Below are positions 6,618 through 13,295 of a DNA stretch of 19,966 bases, piece after piece. The stretch is from Candidatus Woesearchaeota archaeon (GTDB lineage: Archaea > Nanobdellota > Nanobdellia > Woesearchaeales > GW2011-AR4): assembly GCA_016185815.1 (NCBI GenBank), contig JACPMT010000062.1, forward strand, positions 1-19,966, in the 5' to 3' direction. The translations under genes and the position numbers were made by a program. The notes under the pieces were generated by a model. The model saw only the letters and a list, made by a program, of their open reading frames with translations, was not told where the DNA came from and did no database searches. Position 1 is the first letter of the stretch; each line of letters opens with the position of its first letter.

Positions 6618-7556
6618 CTATTGATTTTGCTCTGCCTCGTAATCGCTTATGATTTTGTTTACAACGCTTCTCACGCTGTTAGATGAAATCGCAAAGCCGA
6701 GCCCCTCATAGCCGCCAGCCTTGAAATTGTTAATGCCTACAATTTCGCCTTTTGTGTTGATTAATGGCCCGCCTGAGTTGCCCGGGTTGATGGGCACGTC
6801 AGTCTGAATGTAGCTGATGCCGCTGAATTTCCTGAATGCGCTTACAATGCCCTCTGTTACAGTGAACGACAGCCCTGCAGGATTGCCTGCAGCAATGACT
6901 TTTTCTCCAATCTTGACGTTGTCCGAGTCGCCAAAGCTGAATGCCCTTAAATCAGGAGCATCAATCTTCAGCACAGCGATATCCGACGCGCTGTCGTAGC
7001 CGGCAAGCACATTAACATCATATGTTTTTCCTGAGTAAGCAGTTGCCCTTACAGTTGATGCACCGCTTATGACATGGACGTTTGTCACGATGTAGCCCTT
7101 CCGGTCTATTATGGCGCCGCTTCCCTGCCCAACGTTTGTCTTGATGCTCACAACCGACTGGAGAACATCATCCACGATTGCGGAGAAATCAGCGCTTTTT
7201 ATCTGTATGTCTTTCAGCTCGTTTTTCAATTCCGTCAGTTTTATATCGCTCTGCTGCTCTATCTCGTCAATAAGGCTGGACAATGTTTTTATCTCCTGCT
7301 GGTTTTGCTTTTTGAAATTTTCAAGGTTGATGTTGACTAATCCTATTTGCGATGAGAGGTTGGAGCCCAGGATGCTTATCTGGTTTTTTGTTGAATTGAA
7401 ATTTGCTGCTGTCTGCCGGCTCAAGTCATTGATTTTTGCTTCGTAATCCTGCCTTGTCAAATTTAACTGATAGCTAAAGTAATAAACCAAGCTGCCGGTT
7501 AGCATTAAAACAGCTAAGACAATTAAAATTATGTTCCTGTTCTTTTTGCCGGGCAT
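6618..7556 (-). CDS. Membrane-anchored HtrA/DegP-like trypsin-fold serine protease without PDZ
   Basis: 312 aa. Order: short basic N-terminus, one TM helix (about 9-28), a long polar alpha-helical segment likely to be coiled coil (about 33-120), then a trypsin-like protease domain. The catalytic triad is complete: H161 (VTNVHVI), D192 (ASDIAVLKI) and S261 (NPGNSGGPLI). The family blocks GSGAIID and LGFAISSNSV are also present. HtrA proteases degrade or refold damaged extracytoplasmic proteins; here the active domain should face outside the membrane. Unlike DegP/DegS, the chain ends after the protease domain with no PDZ, so sensing may depend on the coiled-coil stalk (inference). It is the last gene of a three-gene operon, 1 bp after the preceding stop. 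Confidence 0.9.
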   Translation of the reverse strand: MPGKKNRNIILIVLAVLMLTGSLVYYFSYQLNLTRQDYEAKINDLSRQTAANFNSTKNQISILGSNLSSQIGLVNINLENFKKQNQQEIKTLSSLIDEIEQQSDIKLTELKNELKDIQIKSADFSAIVDDVLQSVVSIKTNVGQGSGAIIDRKGYIVTNVHVISGASTVRATAYSGKTYDVNVLAGYDSASDIAVLKIDAPDLRAFSFGDSDNVKIGEKVIAAGNPAGLSFTVTEGIVSAFRKFSGISYIQTDVPINPGNSGGPLINTKGEIVGINNFKAGGYEGLGFAISSNSVRSVVNKIISDYEAEQNQ

Positions 7557-7557
7557 T

Positions 7558-7857
7558 TTATTCTTTCACCATGTATTCAGCATCAATATATTCTTTATAT
7601 TTTTGTTTTTTGTGTTTTTTATTAATTAATTTTAACTTAACTATAGCGATCAACAGCATCAATAATGAAAATAAAACAATCAATAAAACTATTCCCACTG
7701 ATAATGCAATCAGCCCCCCAATAATAATCAAGTACCATTTTGATATCAGGGCTAACAAAGCCCACCCTTTGTCTTTTGAATAAAGAAAAATAAAATAAAC
7801 CACTATAAGGCTGAAAATTGTGCCCAATCCGAAGTTCCATTTTTTTTGAACGAGCAT
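7558..7857 (-). CDS. Small membrane protein, 99 aa
   Basis: 99 aa. Three hydrophobic stretches (about 9-25, 31-47 and 52-75, the last two nearly continuous) are followed by a strongly basic tail (KLKLINKKHKKQKYKEY). No recognised family. The ATG directly abuts the stop of the preceding helical-repeat gene, and the protease gene starts 1 bp after its stop. This tight packing suggests that the three proteins act together at the membrane. Confidence 0.7.
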   Translation of the reverse strand: MLVQKKWNFGLGTIFSLIVVYFIFLYSKDKGWALLALISKWYLIIIGGLIALSVGIVLLIVLFSLLMLLIAIVKLKLINKKHKKQKYKEYIDAEYMVKE

Positions 7858-8244
7858 TTAACCCCCTGCAAAGTTCTGCATTATGAAAGAAGCCATCTGG
7901 CTGTTGTCAGCTGCCTCGTATGCTTTTGCAGCCAGCCTGTAGTTTTTTGCCTGTATGCACATGACAGCAGCGCTGTTTAATCTTTGCTTGTCTTTTGTCG
8001 GGATGAAGCAAAGGGTTGCCAGCTCCGCCTTGTTTTCCCTCAAAAACAAGTCGCCAAGCTTAGTCAGTTTCTCGATATCGTTTGCTTTTGCCATTATTTC
8101 AATTGCCTCGACAAACTTGTTCTGCTTGTAAAGCTTCTCTGCAACATCGCTTAAAATCTTCTTTCTTGCGCTTTCATCAAGCATTGAAAGGTTTACTGAG
8201 TTGATGCCTTCCTTCAGGATTTTTTCTACGATTGGGTGCTCCAT
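7858..8244 (-). CDS. TPR-like all-helical protein, 128 aa
   Basis: 128 aa, soluble and all alpha-helical by eye. Repeating helix pairs, such as AEKLYKQNKFVEAIEIMAKANDIEKLTKLGDLFLREN and AAVMCIQAKNYRLAAKAYEAADNSQMASF, have the small-residue spacing of TPR or TPR-like repeats (about three units). Such domains serve in protein binding. It heads the operon with a small membrane protein and the HtrA-like protease, so a role as cytosolic partner is possible. The ATG lies 26 nt after a TATA-like element. Confidence 0.68.
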   Translation of the reverse strand: MEHPIVEKILKEGINSVNLSMLDESARKKILSDVAEKLYKQNKFVEAIEIMAKANDIEKLTKLGDLFLRENKAELATLCFIPTKDKQRLNSAAVMCIQAKNYRLAAKAYEAADNSQMASFIMQNFAGG

Positions 8245-8264
8245 AAAATTGTAATAAGAAAGGA

Positions 8265-8276
8265 CTTATTTAAAGG
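8265..8276 (-). promoter_or_regulatory. TATA box of the TPR-like/protease operon
   Basis: Minus strand CCTTTAAATAAG, 26 nt before the ATG at 8244. Confidence 0.55.
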
Positions 8277-8323
8277 TTGTGAAGGCAAGATGAAACTGCC
8301 AGCAAAAACCAATGAAAAATAAA

Positions 8324-8334
8324 CCTTAATATAG
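8324..8334 (+). promoter_or_regulatory. TATA box of the deaminase operon
   Basis: CCTTAATATAG, centred 27 nt before the ATG at 8356. It is divergent from the protease operon promoter about 55 bp away. Confidence 0.5.
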
Positions 8335-8355
8335 AAGGAAGCGTATCCCTGGTGT

Positions 8356-8817
8356 ATGGTGCTAAGCAACGACAATCTGAGATACTACATGGCTAGAGCA
8401 ATTAAGCTTGCAAAACAATTCCCATTTGGCATTGGAAGACCACTTGTTGGTGCTGTAGTTGTCTCAGAGTCAGGCATATTGGTTGGTGAGGGATGTAAGA
8501 CTTTATTGGACGGTACAAATATCACTGTCCATGCTGAAAGAGTCGCTTTGGATAATGCCGAGGGATTTACAAATCGCGGTTATTTGATTACTACTCTGGA
8601 GCCATGCGTTAAAACGCATAAAAATGCAATTTTTAGACCGTGTGCCGAATTAGCAGTGGAAAAAGGGATACACACAGTTGTGATAGGCATAATTGATGAC
8701 TCCCCAGCATTTAATGGTACGAGGGGAGTTGAATACCTTAGAGGGCATAGTGTGGAAGTAGTGATATATGATTATTTTAATTCTAAAATTAGAGAAGAAT
8801 TAATGCTAAGAAAATAA
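8356..8817 (+). CDS. Zinc-dependent cytidine-deaminase-fold protein, RibD-like
   Basis: 153 aa, a single deaminase domain. The zinc and catalytic motif HAE is at residues 59-61 (TVHAERVAL) and the second metal motif begins TLEPC at 80-84, with a further Cys at 96 after an 11-residue spacer (longer than the usual PCxxC). RPLVGAVVV at 28-36 and GTRGVEYLRGHSVEV near the C-terminus resemble the deaminase half of RibD, which deaminates a riboflavin precursor. No reductase domain follows. A CMP/dCMP-type or base-modifying deaminase is an alternative. It is leaderless-like and is followed 10 bp later by a zinc-ribbon protein in the same direction, forming a two-gene unit on the strand opposite its flanks. 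Confidence 0.78.
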   Translation: MVLSNDNLRYYMARAIKLAKQFPFGIGRPLVGAVVVSESGILVGEGCKTLLDGTNITVHAERVALDNAEGFTNRGYLITTLEPCVKTHKNAIFRPCAELAVEKGIHTVVIGIIDDSPAFNGTRGVEYLRGHSVEVVIYDYFNSKIREELMLRK

Positions 8818-8827
8818 GGTGATCAAA

Positions 8828-9202
8828 ATGGAACAAAAAAAATCTTTAAGATTTTTGAGTGCTCAGAAATCCGATAGATTTCTGACATGTCCAAAATGCA
8901 ATGGAAAAATGAAGCAAGTTAAGGTTAGGATTCAAGATGCAGATAGCCCAGTGACCAGTTACCAATGTGCCAAATGTGGTTATTTTGATTTTGAAGAAAG
9001 TTCCATTAATAAAGCTTTAGATGAGATTAAAGCGAAAGAAACTCCACTCAAAATAAAACAAAAAATTATAAAGCTATCCCATGATAGGCTGGGAATGTAC
9101 ATCAATCGTGATGTGGCTCGAAGTTTGAATCTTAAAGGTGGTGAAGAAGTTTATGTTTCTGTACCTGATAAGAAACGGCTAGTGGTTGATATACATACAT
9201 AA
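8828..9202 (+). CDS. Zinc-ribbon plus AbrB-like protein
   Basis: 124 aa from ATG 8828, chosen because AGGTGA (8817-8822) sits 5 nt upstream as a Shine-Dalgarno site; a GTG at 8819 would lie inside that site. An N-terminal zinc ribbon uses C21/C24 (CPKC) and C47/C50 (CAKC). After a charged linker the C-terminus (about 86-122, RLGMYINRDVARSLNLKGGEEVYVSV) has the swapped-hairpin pattern of the SpoVT/AbrB DNA-binding fold. This suggests a small transcriptional regulator, possibly of its deaminase neighbour (inference). The exact family is not recognised. Confidence 0.72.
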   Translation: MEQKKSLRFLSAQKSDRFLTCPKCNGKMKQVKVRIQDADSPVTSYQCAKCGYFDFEESSINKALDEIKAKETPLKIKQKIIKLSHDRLGMYINRDVARSLNLKGGEEVYVSVPDKKRLVVDIHT

Positions 9203-9225
9203 TTCTAAAATGAATTAAATGAGAA

Positions 9226-9330
9226 TGAGCCTGGAGGGACTTTCGCCAACCAACTTTTTTTGGAGTGGATAATTCGAACCCTCACTGCCCGGTCCGAAGC
9301 CGAGTCTGCTATCCGTTACAGCACAGGCCC
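9226..9330 (-). tRNA. tRNA-Arg(TCG) with a T-loop intron
   Basis: 105-bp gene for a 72-nt tRNA. Acceptor GGGCCTG (9330-9324) pairs with CAGGCTC (9233-9227, one G-U); discriminator A at 9226. D stem CTGT with GCAG; anticodon stem CTCGG with CCGGG around loop CTTCGGA, anticodon TCG, with no intron there. T stem GAGGG (9283-9279) pairs with CCCTC (9238-9234). After TTCGAA (54-59) a 33-nt intron (9272-9240) interrupts the loop, then T60 at 9239. The BHB is exact: TTCG pairs with intron CGAA as the 4-bp central helix, with 3-nt bulges AA|T and AG|T. The inner intron has only weak pairing and an A7 run. Confidence 0.9.
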
Positions 9331-9350
9331 GATCCATATGATTTCCTGCC

Positions 9351-9362
9351 AATTATTAAACG
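9351..9362 (-). promoter_or_regulatory. TATA box of tRNA-Arg
   Basis: Minus strand CGTTTAATAATT, about 27 nt before the first base of the tRNA. Confidence 0.5.
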
Positions 9363-9404
9363 TTTCTAAAGAATGCAAGAATGTAATGGTAAATAAAAGA
9401 ATTT

Positions 9405-10850
9405 CTATCCGCCAACGCTTACCCTGTTGGAGTTGCTTATAATAACTTTCTCTCCAACTTTAGTTCTTGCGCTTGCAGCCGGCAGGCTGAGCTCGCCCAA
9501 AATCGGGAGCCTTGACTTCATCCTGTATGACAGCACCCTTTCATCGCCTGCTTCCAAAGTTTCTATATTCCATTTTATCATAAGCCCTTTTTTTGGATGC
9601 TTCAGTATGGCGTGGGGCTGCATGGAGCCGATTGAAAGCTCCCTCTCAACATGGGCGATATGGGGCAGGTTATCCATAACCTCGATATCTGTTATCTGAT
9701 TTGCGCTCCTGTTCTTCACCCTCACAACAATCTTTGCCTCTGAAATGCCGCCTTCGCTCATTCCAACATTCCCTATGCCTTTCCTTACCACAATCGGGCT
9801 TCTGAACAGGAAATAAAGAGCCACTGCAGCAATCACCAATACAATAATGACTACAATAGGCCTGTAGTTTTCAGTTGTGTAGACTGAAATCGTCCTGTCT
9901 GAGCCAACTACAACCTGCCAAACAAGGTAATGCTTGCCGTCTTCCTTTGTTATTTCAGCCCTTGGGAATGTGGTTACGAACAAGTTTTTGAGCGGCGTTG
10001 TCTCAACCTTCACAACGCCATTGTAATCAGGGTTATTTGATTCAACTTTAACCCCTTTTCTTATTTTCAAAAAAGACTGCTCTTTTGGAATGTCCTCCTG
10101 GGTTACATATTCAATAACCCCAAATTCCTTTACAATAGGGCTGACTATAAGCCTTTCATCCTTGAATATGGCGATAACCAGCCGGTCTTCCTGAGGAATA
10201 GTCATAGGGTCCAGTTTTTTTGTAACTTCAATTGTCTTGTCCTCTTTTGGGCCAAGGGGCACAAAAAGCTCGTCCTTAAAGAGGTTGCTTTCAATCCTGA
10301 CTGTAAGATTTGGGTAGTCCAGGACATTCTGGTTGTTCAAAACAATTTTTATTGTAAATTCCCCCCTTGGGTCAATTTTCTCAGGGGAAATGCTTGTGCT
10401 GGTCAGGACAGTAGGTATGTAGCCCCCAATCAAAGGCTCTGTTGATTTTATTCCCACTGTAATGGGCGCTTTTTGCTCCTGGCCTGAGCTTCCGGAAACA
10501 ACGCCCACGTCAAGTGTGTAAGTGTCAACAGAAGTGATGTACAGCGGATCAACAAAAAGCCTTATTGAGAGTGTACTTTGGGCAGGCACTTTTAAGGTGA
10601 TGGGATTCTGCAATGGCTTTGTGTACATGTCCCAAAACGGGTAGCCTGCCTTTTTTATTGTGTACTCCTCATCGACGTCAAGATTGTTTTGGACAGCTAT
10701 ATCAAATTCCGCAACCTCATCAACAACAATATTGTCATTTATTGGAGTGACTTTCACATCAAAGGATGCAGCAAATGCAATATTTGCCAATACAAGGAGG
10801 ATAGTTGCAGGAATGAAGAATTTGCCCATTTTTATCGTTAAGCGCGCCAT
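9405..10850 (-). CDS. Exported membrane protein with beta-rich ectodomain and C-terminal DUF11-like domain
   Basis: 481 aa. A signal segment (about 9-28, IPATILLVLANIAFAASF) is followed by a beta-rich region of about 300 residues with two or three Ig/CARDB-like units (for example VDEVAEFDIAVQNNLDVDEEYTI, FTIKIVLNNQNVLDYPNLTVRI, EDKTIEVTKKL). One TM helix (about 331-349) is followed by a C-terminal domain with KNRSANQITDIEVMDNLP, MQPHAILKHPKKGLMIKWNIETLEAGDERVLSYRMK, resembling conserved-repeat (DUF11) domains. Starting at 10850 puts the ATG about 32 nt from a strong TATA box; MGKFF at 10829 is an alternative. A cell-surface structural role is likely; the specific function is unknown. Confidence 0.75.
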   Translation of the reverse strand: MARLTIKMGKFFIPATILLVLANIAFAASFDVKVTPINDNIVVDEVAEFDIAVQNNLDVDEEYTIKKAGYPFWDMYTKPLQNPITLKVPAQSTLSIRLFVDPLYITSVDTYTLDVGVVSGSSGQEQKAPITVGIKSTEPLIGGYIPTVLTSTSISPEKIDPRGEFTIKIVLNNQNVLDYPNLTVRIESNLFKDELFVPLGPKEDKTIEVTKKLDPMTIPQEDRLVIAIFKDERLIVSPIVKEFGVIEYVTQEDIPKEQSFLKIRKGVKVESNNPDYNGVVKVETTPLKNLFVTTFPRAEITKEDGKHYLVWQVVVGSDRTISVYTTENYRPIVVIIVLVIAAVALYFLFRSPIVVRKGIGNVGMSEGGISEAKIVVRVKNRSANQITDIEVMDNLPHIAHVERELSIGSMQPHAILKHPKKGLMIKWNIETLEAGDERVLSYRMKSRLPILGELSLPAASARTKVGEKVIISNSNRVSVGG

Positions 10851-10875
10851 TTTTTACAGAGTTTTTATTCAATTA

Positions 10876-10889
10876 CTTATATATAAATC
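10876..10889 (-). promoter_or_regulatory. TATA box of the 481-aa surface protein gene
   Basis: Minus strand GATTTATATATAAG, 25-40 nt upstream of the ATG at 10850. It faces the divergent promoter at 10917. Confidence 0.55.
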
Positions 10890-10916
10890 TTTCCTATAAA
10901 ATTTTGGGCATAGAAA

Positions 10917-10928
10917 CCTTTATATATT
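10917..10928 (+). promoter_or_regulatory. TATA box of the first paralog gene
   Basis: CCTTTATATATT, centred 26 nt before the ATG at 10949. It supports that ATG over an upstream in-frame start at 10904, which would place the promoter inside the gene. Confidence 0.65.
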
Positions 10929-10948
10929 ATTATATTCAGGAAAAATTC

Positions 10949-11512
10949 ATGAAGCCCGATGATATAATCCATTTTCCAGAAGCTGGAGCAACACCGGTAT
11001 ACATCCAGTACAAGGGAATTTTTGACATGCAGGACCTTTACGAGACAATAGCGGATTTCTTCAGGCAGAAAAAGTTCAAGTTTCATGAAATACAGCAAAG
11101 GCACAGGAGACCAGGCCCTTTTGGGGCAGAAATCCTTTACCAGTTCAGGGCAACGCGAAAAGTTGAGGATTTTTACGAATGGGTTGTCAATGTAAATATT
11201 GAAACATTCGACATGCGCGACATAGAGGTTGTAATGAAAGACGGCACAAAGAAAAAAATGGCAAAGGGCAGGGTATGGATACAGATATTGGGCAACTGCA
11301 TAACCGACTATGAAGGGGTATGGGAAAAAAACGCCTTCTTAGCCCACCTCAAGAGCTTTTACAACAAATATATAATAAAGAAGAAGTTCGAAGGCGTTTG
11401 GTGGGACGAGCTGCAGTACAAGATAGTGCTGAGGCTTCATGCCCTGATAAAGGAAAGGCTGAAAATGGCGTCTGAAGGCTCTGAGTTCAGGCACATGGCT
11501 GGCGTGCATTAA
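10949..11512 (+). CDS. Tandem paralog family, member 1 (187 aa, unknown)
   Basis: 187 aa from ATG 10949 (MKPDDIIHFPEAG...). First of three tandem paralogs. Shared layout: an opening strand and turn (VYIQYKGIFDMQDLYETIADFFRQKKFKF), a central meander of aromatic-rich beta strands (AEILYQFRATRKVEDFYEWVVNVNIETF), a strand ending GRVWIQILGN, then a helical C-terminus (FLAHLKSFYNKYIIKKKF...YKIVLRLHALIKERL). No signal peptide, TM segment or metal motif. Members 2 and 3 keep the same order and aromatic positions, but identity looks low. The fold could be a small alpha/beta barrel-like ligand or RNA-binding domain (speculative). Confidence 0.75.
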   Translation: MKPDDIIHFPEAGATPVYIQYKGIFDMQDLYETIADFFRQKKFKFHEIQQRHRRPGPFGAEILYQFRATRKVEDFYEWVVNVNIETFDMRDIEVVMKDGTKKKMAKGRVWIQILGNCITDYEGVWEKNAFLAHLKSFYNKYIIKKKFEGVWWDELQYKIVLRLHALIKERLKMASEGSEFRHMAGVH

Positions 11513-11688
11513 AAGCAATAACAAAAAAACACATAATCAACATTAAACGAAACTCATTTGCTGAAATATTTAATAAAAATCATTTTTTATATTTTTTAAA
11601 TGAAAATTAATGGCAAAGAAAAATAATGCGCTTTGTAATGTAGACATAAATCAAAAACTGCATTAAATTAACTTTTACTAAAAACAAA

Positions 11689-12216
11689 ATGGGACACGTA
11701 AAGATAATTGTGGATCACGACAAGATAGACTACAGCGGGCCGCTTAACGTTACTGAATTGCTCAAGATGATCGAAAATTTCATATTCCACATGGGCTTTG
11801 ACAAGAGACAAGACAAGGACTTTGAGCAGAACACAGCCAACGGAAAATTCATAGAATGGCAGATATCTCCGTGGAAATGGATAAGCGACTATGCAAGGTA
11901 CATCATCAAGGTCAGGGTGCTTGGCTACGACATACTGAAGACTGATGCCTTAGTGCATCACAAGAAAGCAAAAGTGGATAACGGAAGGGTGATAATAGTG
12001 ATTGACGGGTTTGTGGAATATGACCTGCAGAGCAAATGGGAGCAGCATCCCCTATTGCATTTTTTCAGGGCGATATACGACAATTTCATATACAAGGCGT
12101 ACACTGAAAGGTTTGAGCAGAGGCTCGTTCATGATGTGAACCACCTGCATGAGGAGATTGAGAAATTTTTCAACCTGTACAGGCATTATTCGGTTGTATC
12201 AAAGCAGGGTCCTTAG
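11689..12216 (+). CDS. Tandem paralog family, member 2 (175 aa, unknown)
   Basis: 175 aa. It aligns with its neighbours through YSGPLNVTELLKMIENFIFHMGF (N-terminal strand and helix), KFIEWQISPWKWISDYARYIIKVRVLGYDI (strands), GRVIIVIDGFVEYDLQSKWEQHPLLHFFRAIYDNFIYKAYTERF (the most conserved block) and a closing helix EEIEKFFNLYRHY. Upstream is an A/T-rich 176-bp spacer; CATTAAATTAAC about 24 nt before the ATG could be its own promoter. The stop codon overlaps the Shine-Dalgarno of member 3. No known family is recognised. Confidence 0.76.
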   Translation: MGHVKIIVDHDKIDYSGPLNVTELLKMIENFIFHMGFDKRQDKDFEQNTANGKFIEWQISPWKWISDYARYIIKVRVLGYDILKTDALVHHKKAKVDNGRVIIVIDGFVEYDLQSKWEQHPLLHFFRAIYDNFIYKAYTERFEQRLVHDVNHLHEEIEKFFNLYRHYSVVSKQGP

Positions 12217-12220
12217 GTGA
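12216..12220 (+). promoter_or_regulatory. Shine-Dalgarno site of paralog member 3
   Basis: GGTGA, starting on the last base of the preceding TAG stop and 3 nt before the ATG at 12224. The same GGTGA motif precedes the genes at 8828, 16142 and 19703. Confidence 0.6.
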
Positions 12221-12223
12221 TTT

Positions 12224-12736
12224 ATGGTAGAAAAAAAACAAGTGCTTTATGATTTAAGGACAACTTATAATGGTCCTTTTGCAGTCGAGGATTTCTATGC
12301 GGAAATTGACAAATGGATAAGGGAAAAAGGCTTTGAAAAAGAGCCCAAAAAAAAGATGGAGCACGTCACAAAGAATGGCAAGAAAATAGAATGGGTCATT
12401 GAAGCTCACCACAAACTGGACGACCTGCACCATGGCGTGATTGTGATAAGGGCGCTGCTTGACAATGTCAGGGAAATCGTGATACAAAGGGAAGGCAAAA
12501 AAATAAGAGTCAACAATGGCGATGTTCTCATAAGCATAGACGGCTTTATACAGTCCCATATACACGGCAGCTTCTACCAAGCCAAGCCGATTTACTATTT
12601 CATAAGGGCTTTGATTGACAAGTTTGTCTATATGTTCTGGTCATTTAAGTATGAGGGAGAGGTCAACTCTGACGGCAGGGAATTGTTCAAAAGAATAACT
12701 TCATTCCTTAATCTGCAGAAGTACAAGTATCAGTGA
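12224..12736 (+). CDS. Tandem paralog family, member 3 (170 aa, unknown)
   Basis: 170 aa, 7 bp after member 2 with a coupled Shine-Dalgarno. It has TTYNGPFAVEDFYAEIDKWIREKGFEKEPKKK, then KKIEWVIEAHHKLDDLHHGVIVIRALLDNV, then GDVLISIDGFIQSHIHGSFYQAKPIYYFIRALIDKFVYMFWSFKYEGEV, matching member 2 block by block (IDGF...IYYFIRALIDKF against IDGF...LLHFFRAIYDNF). It is rich in Lys, His and aromatics, cytosolic by appearance, and of unknown function. Confidence 0.76.
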   Translation: MVEKKQVLYDLRTTYNGPFAVEDFYAEIDKWIREKGFEKEPKKKMEHVTKNGKKIEWVIEAHHKLDDLHHGVIVIRALLDNVREIVIQREGKKIRVNNGDVLISIDGFIQSHIHGSFYQAKPIYYFIRALIDKFVYMFWSFKYEGEVNSDGRELFKRITSFLNLQKYKYQ

Positions 12737-12890
12737 AAATTGCATTGTTAATTTTTTAAAATAATTTTTTATTAATGTTGTGCCCTAATGTCAAGGCAAA
12801 CAGCCCTCTAACATTCAATTTGTAAAATAACAGATTCAATAACAACATTTAAATATTGTTTTCTAACTCAAAAACATTGCCAGACAATTT
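12737..12890. other. A/T-rich spacer with promoter of the tRNA-Leu/tRNA-Thr pair
   Basis: 154 bp with no ORF. CATTTAAATATT at 12846-12857 is the best TATA candidate, about 39 nt before tRNA-Leu, implying a short 5' leader. I see nothing else of note. Confidence 0.4.
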
Positions 12891-13068
12891 GCGGGGGTAA
12901 TTCCGAAACATCTGTTTTGGAATCCTTAGAGCGAAGTCTGGCCAAACGCGCAGGACTTAAGGAGCACTCGCGCTGTAAGCGAGAAAAGATATCCTGTTCC
13001 TTAGTGGATCCGAGGGTTCAAATTGCAGCGAGCGAGCATGCTCATGCATGCAAGTCCCTTCCCCCGCA
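12891..13068 (+). tRNA. tRNA-Leu(TAA) with three introns (8/9, 37/38, 59/60)
   Basis: 178-bp gene for an 86-nt class II tRNA. Acceptor GCGGGGG (12891-12897) pairs with CCCCCGC (13061-13067); discriminator A at 13068. Intron 1: 12899-12929 (31 nt) between T8 and A9. Its BHB is visible: G3-G6 pair with intron CCTT, bulges GT|A and AG|A, and inner stems ATTCC with GGAAT and AAACA with TGTTT. D stem GCG with CGC. Anticodon stem CAGGA (12951-12955) with TCCTG (12992-12996), loop CTTAAG, anticodon TAA; intron 2: 12962-12990 (29 nt, 37/38) with stem CTCGC/GCGAG. T stem GAGGG with CCCTT; T-loop TTCAAA, then intron 3: 13023-13054 (32 nt, 59/60), T60 at 13055. CCA is not encoded. tRNA-Thr follows 7 bp later. 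Confidence 0.9.
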
Positions 13069-13075
13069 TTATTAC

Positions 13076-13192
13076 GCCTCTGTAGCATAGCAGCCATTGC
13101 GTTGCCTTGGTATAGTTATAAACAGGCAAAGGTCGGGGGTGCAAATGGCCGAAAGCGAGCAACGCTTCGCATTGCAAGTCCCCTCAGAGGCT
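13076..13192 (+). tRNA. tRNA-Thr(GGT) with two introns and unusual D- and T-loops
   Basis: 117-bp gene for a 73-nt tRNA. Acceptor GCCTCTG (13076-13082) pairs with CAGAGGC (13185-13191); discriminator T at 13192, as usual for Thr. Anticodon stem TTGCC with GGCAA, loop TTGGTA, anticodon GGT (13109-13111); intron 13113-13123, only 11 nt (37/38). T stem GGGGG (13135-13139) with CCCCT (13180-13184). The T-loop is TGCAAA, then a 33-nt intron (13146-13178, 59/60), then T60. Position 55 is G rather than T, and the D-loop has G18-C19 rather than GG, so the normal D-loop/T-loop contacts are altered. G55 restores pairing between exon TGCA and intron TGCA in the BHB. Likely functional, but a decaying copy is possible. 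Confidence 0.82.
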
Positions 13193-13273
13193 TATATTTT
13201 ACATAATTACCTTCCTATTCAAAACACTGGCGACCCATGCAAAGTATTAATTTAGTGGGTGAGTTGAATGCGA

Positions 13274-13295
13274 GCTTGCGAGCATTCTCGCAAGC
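13274..13295. repeat. Perfect 9-bp inverted repeat related to the tRNA T-loop introns
   Basis: GCTTGCGAG and CTCGCAAGC flank the loop CATT. Directly upstream is TGCGA, giving a GCGAGC core like that in the T-loop introns of tRNA-Leu(TAA), tRNA-Ser, tRNA-Thr and tRNA-Pro. No tRNA body can be built around it. Confidence 0.6.

Noticed and set aside
12899..13054. CRISPR-like or REP-like repeats around the tRNA cluster
   Set aside because: The short similar hairpins fall at exact tRNA splice positions with BHB pairing; there are no regularly spaced direct repeats and no cas genes.
13274..13295. H/ACA or C/D guide RNA at the palindrome
   Set aside because: No ACA at the right distance and no C or D box; the perfect stem lacks a guide pocket.
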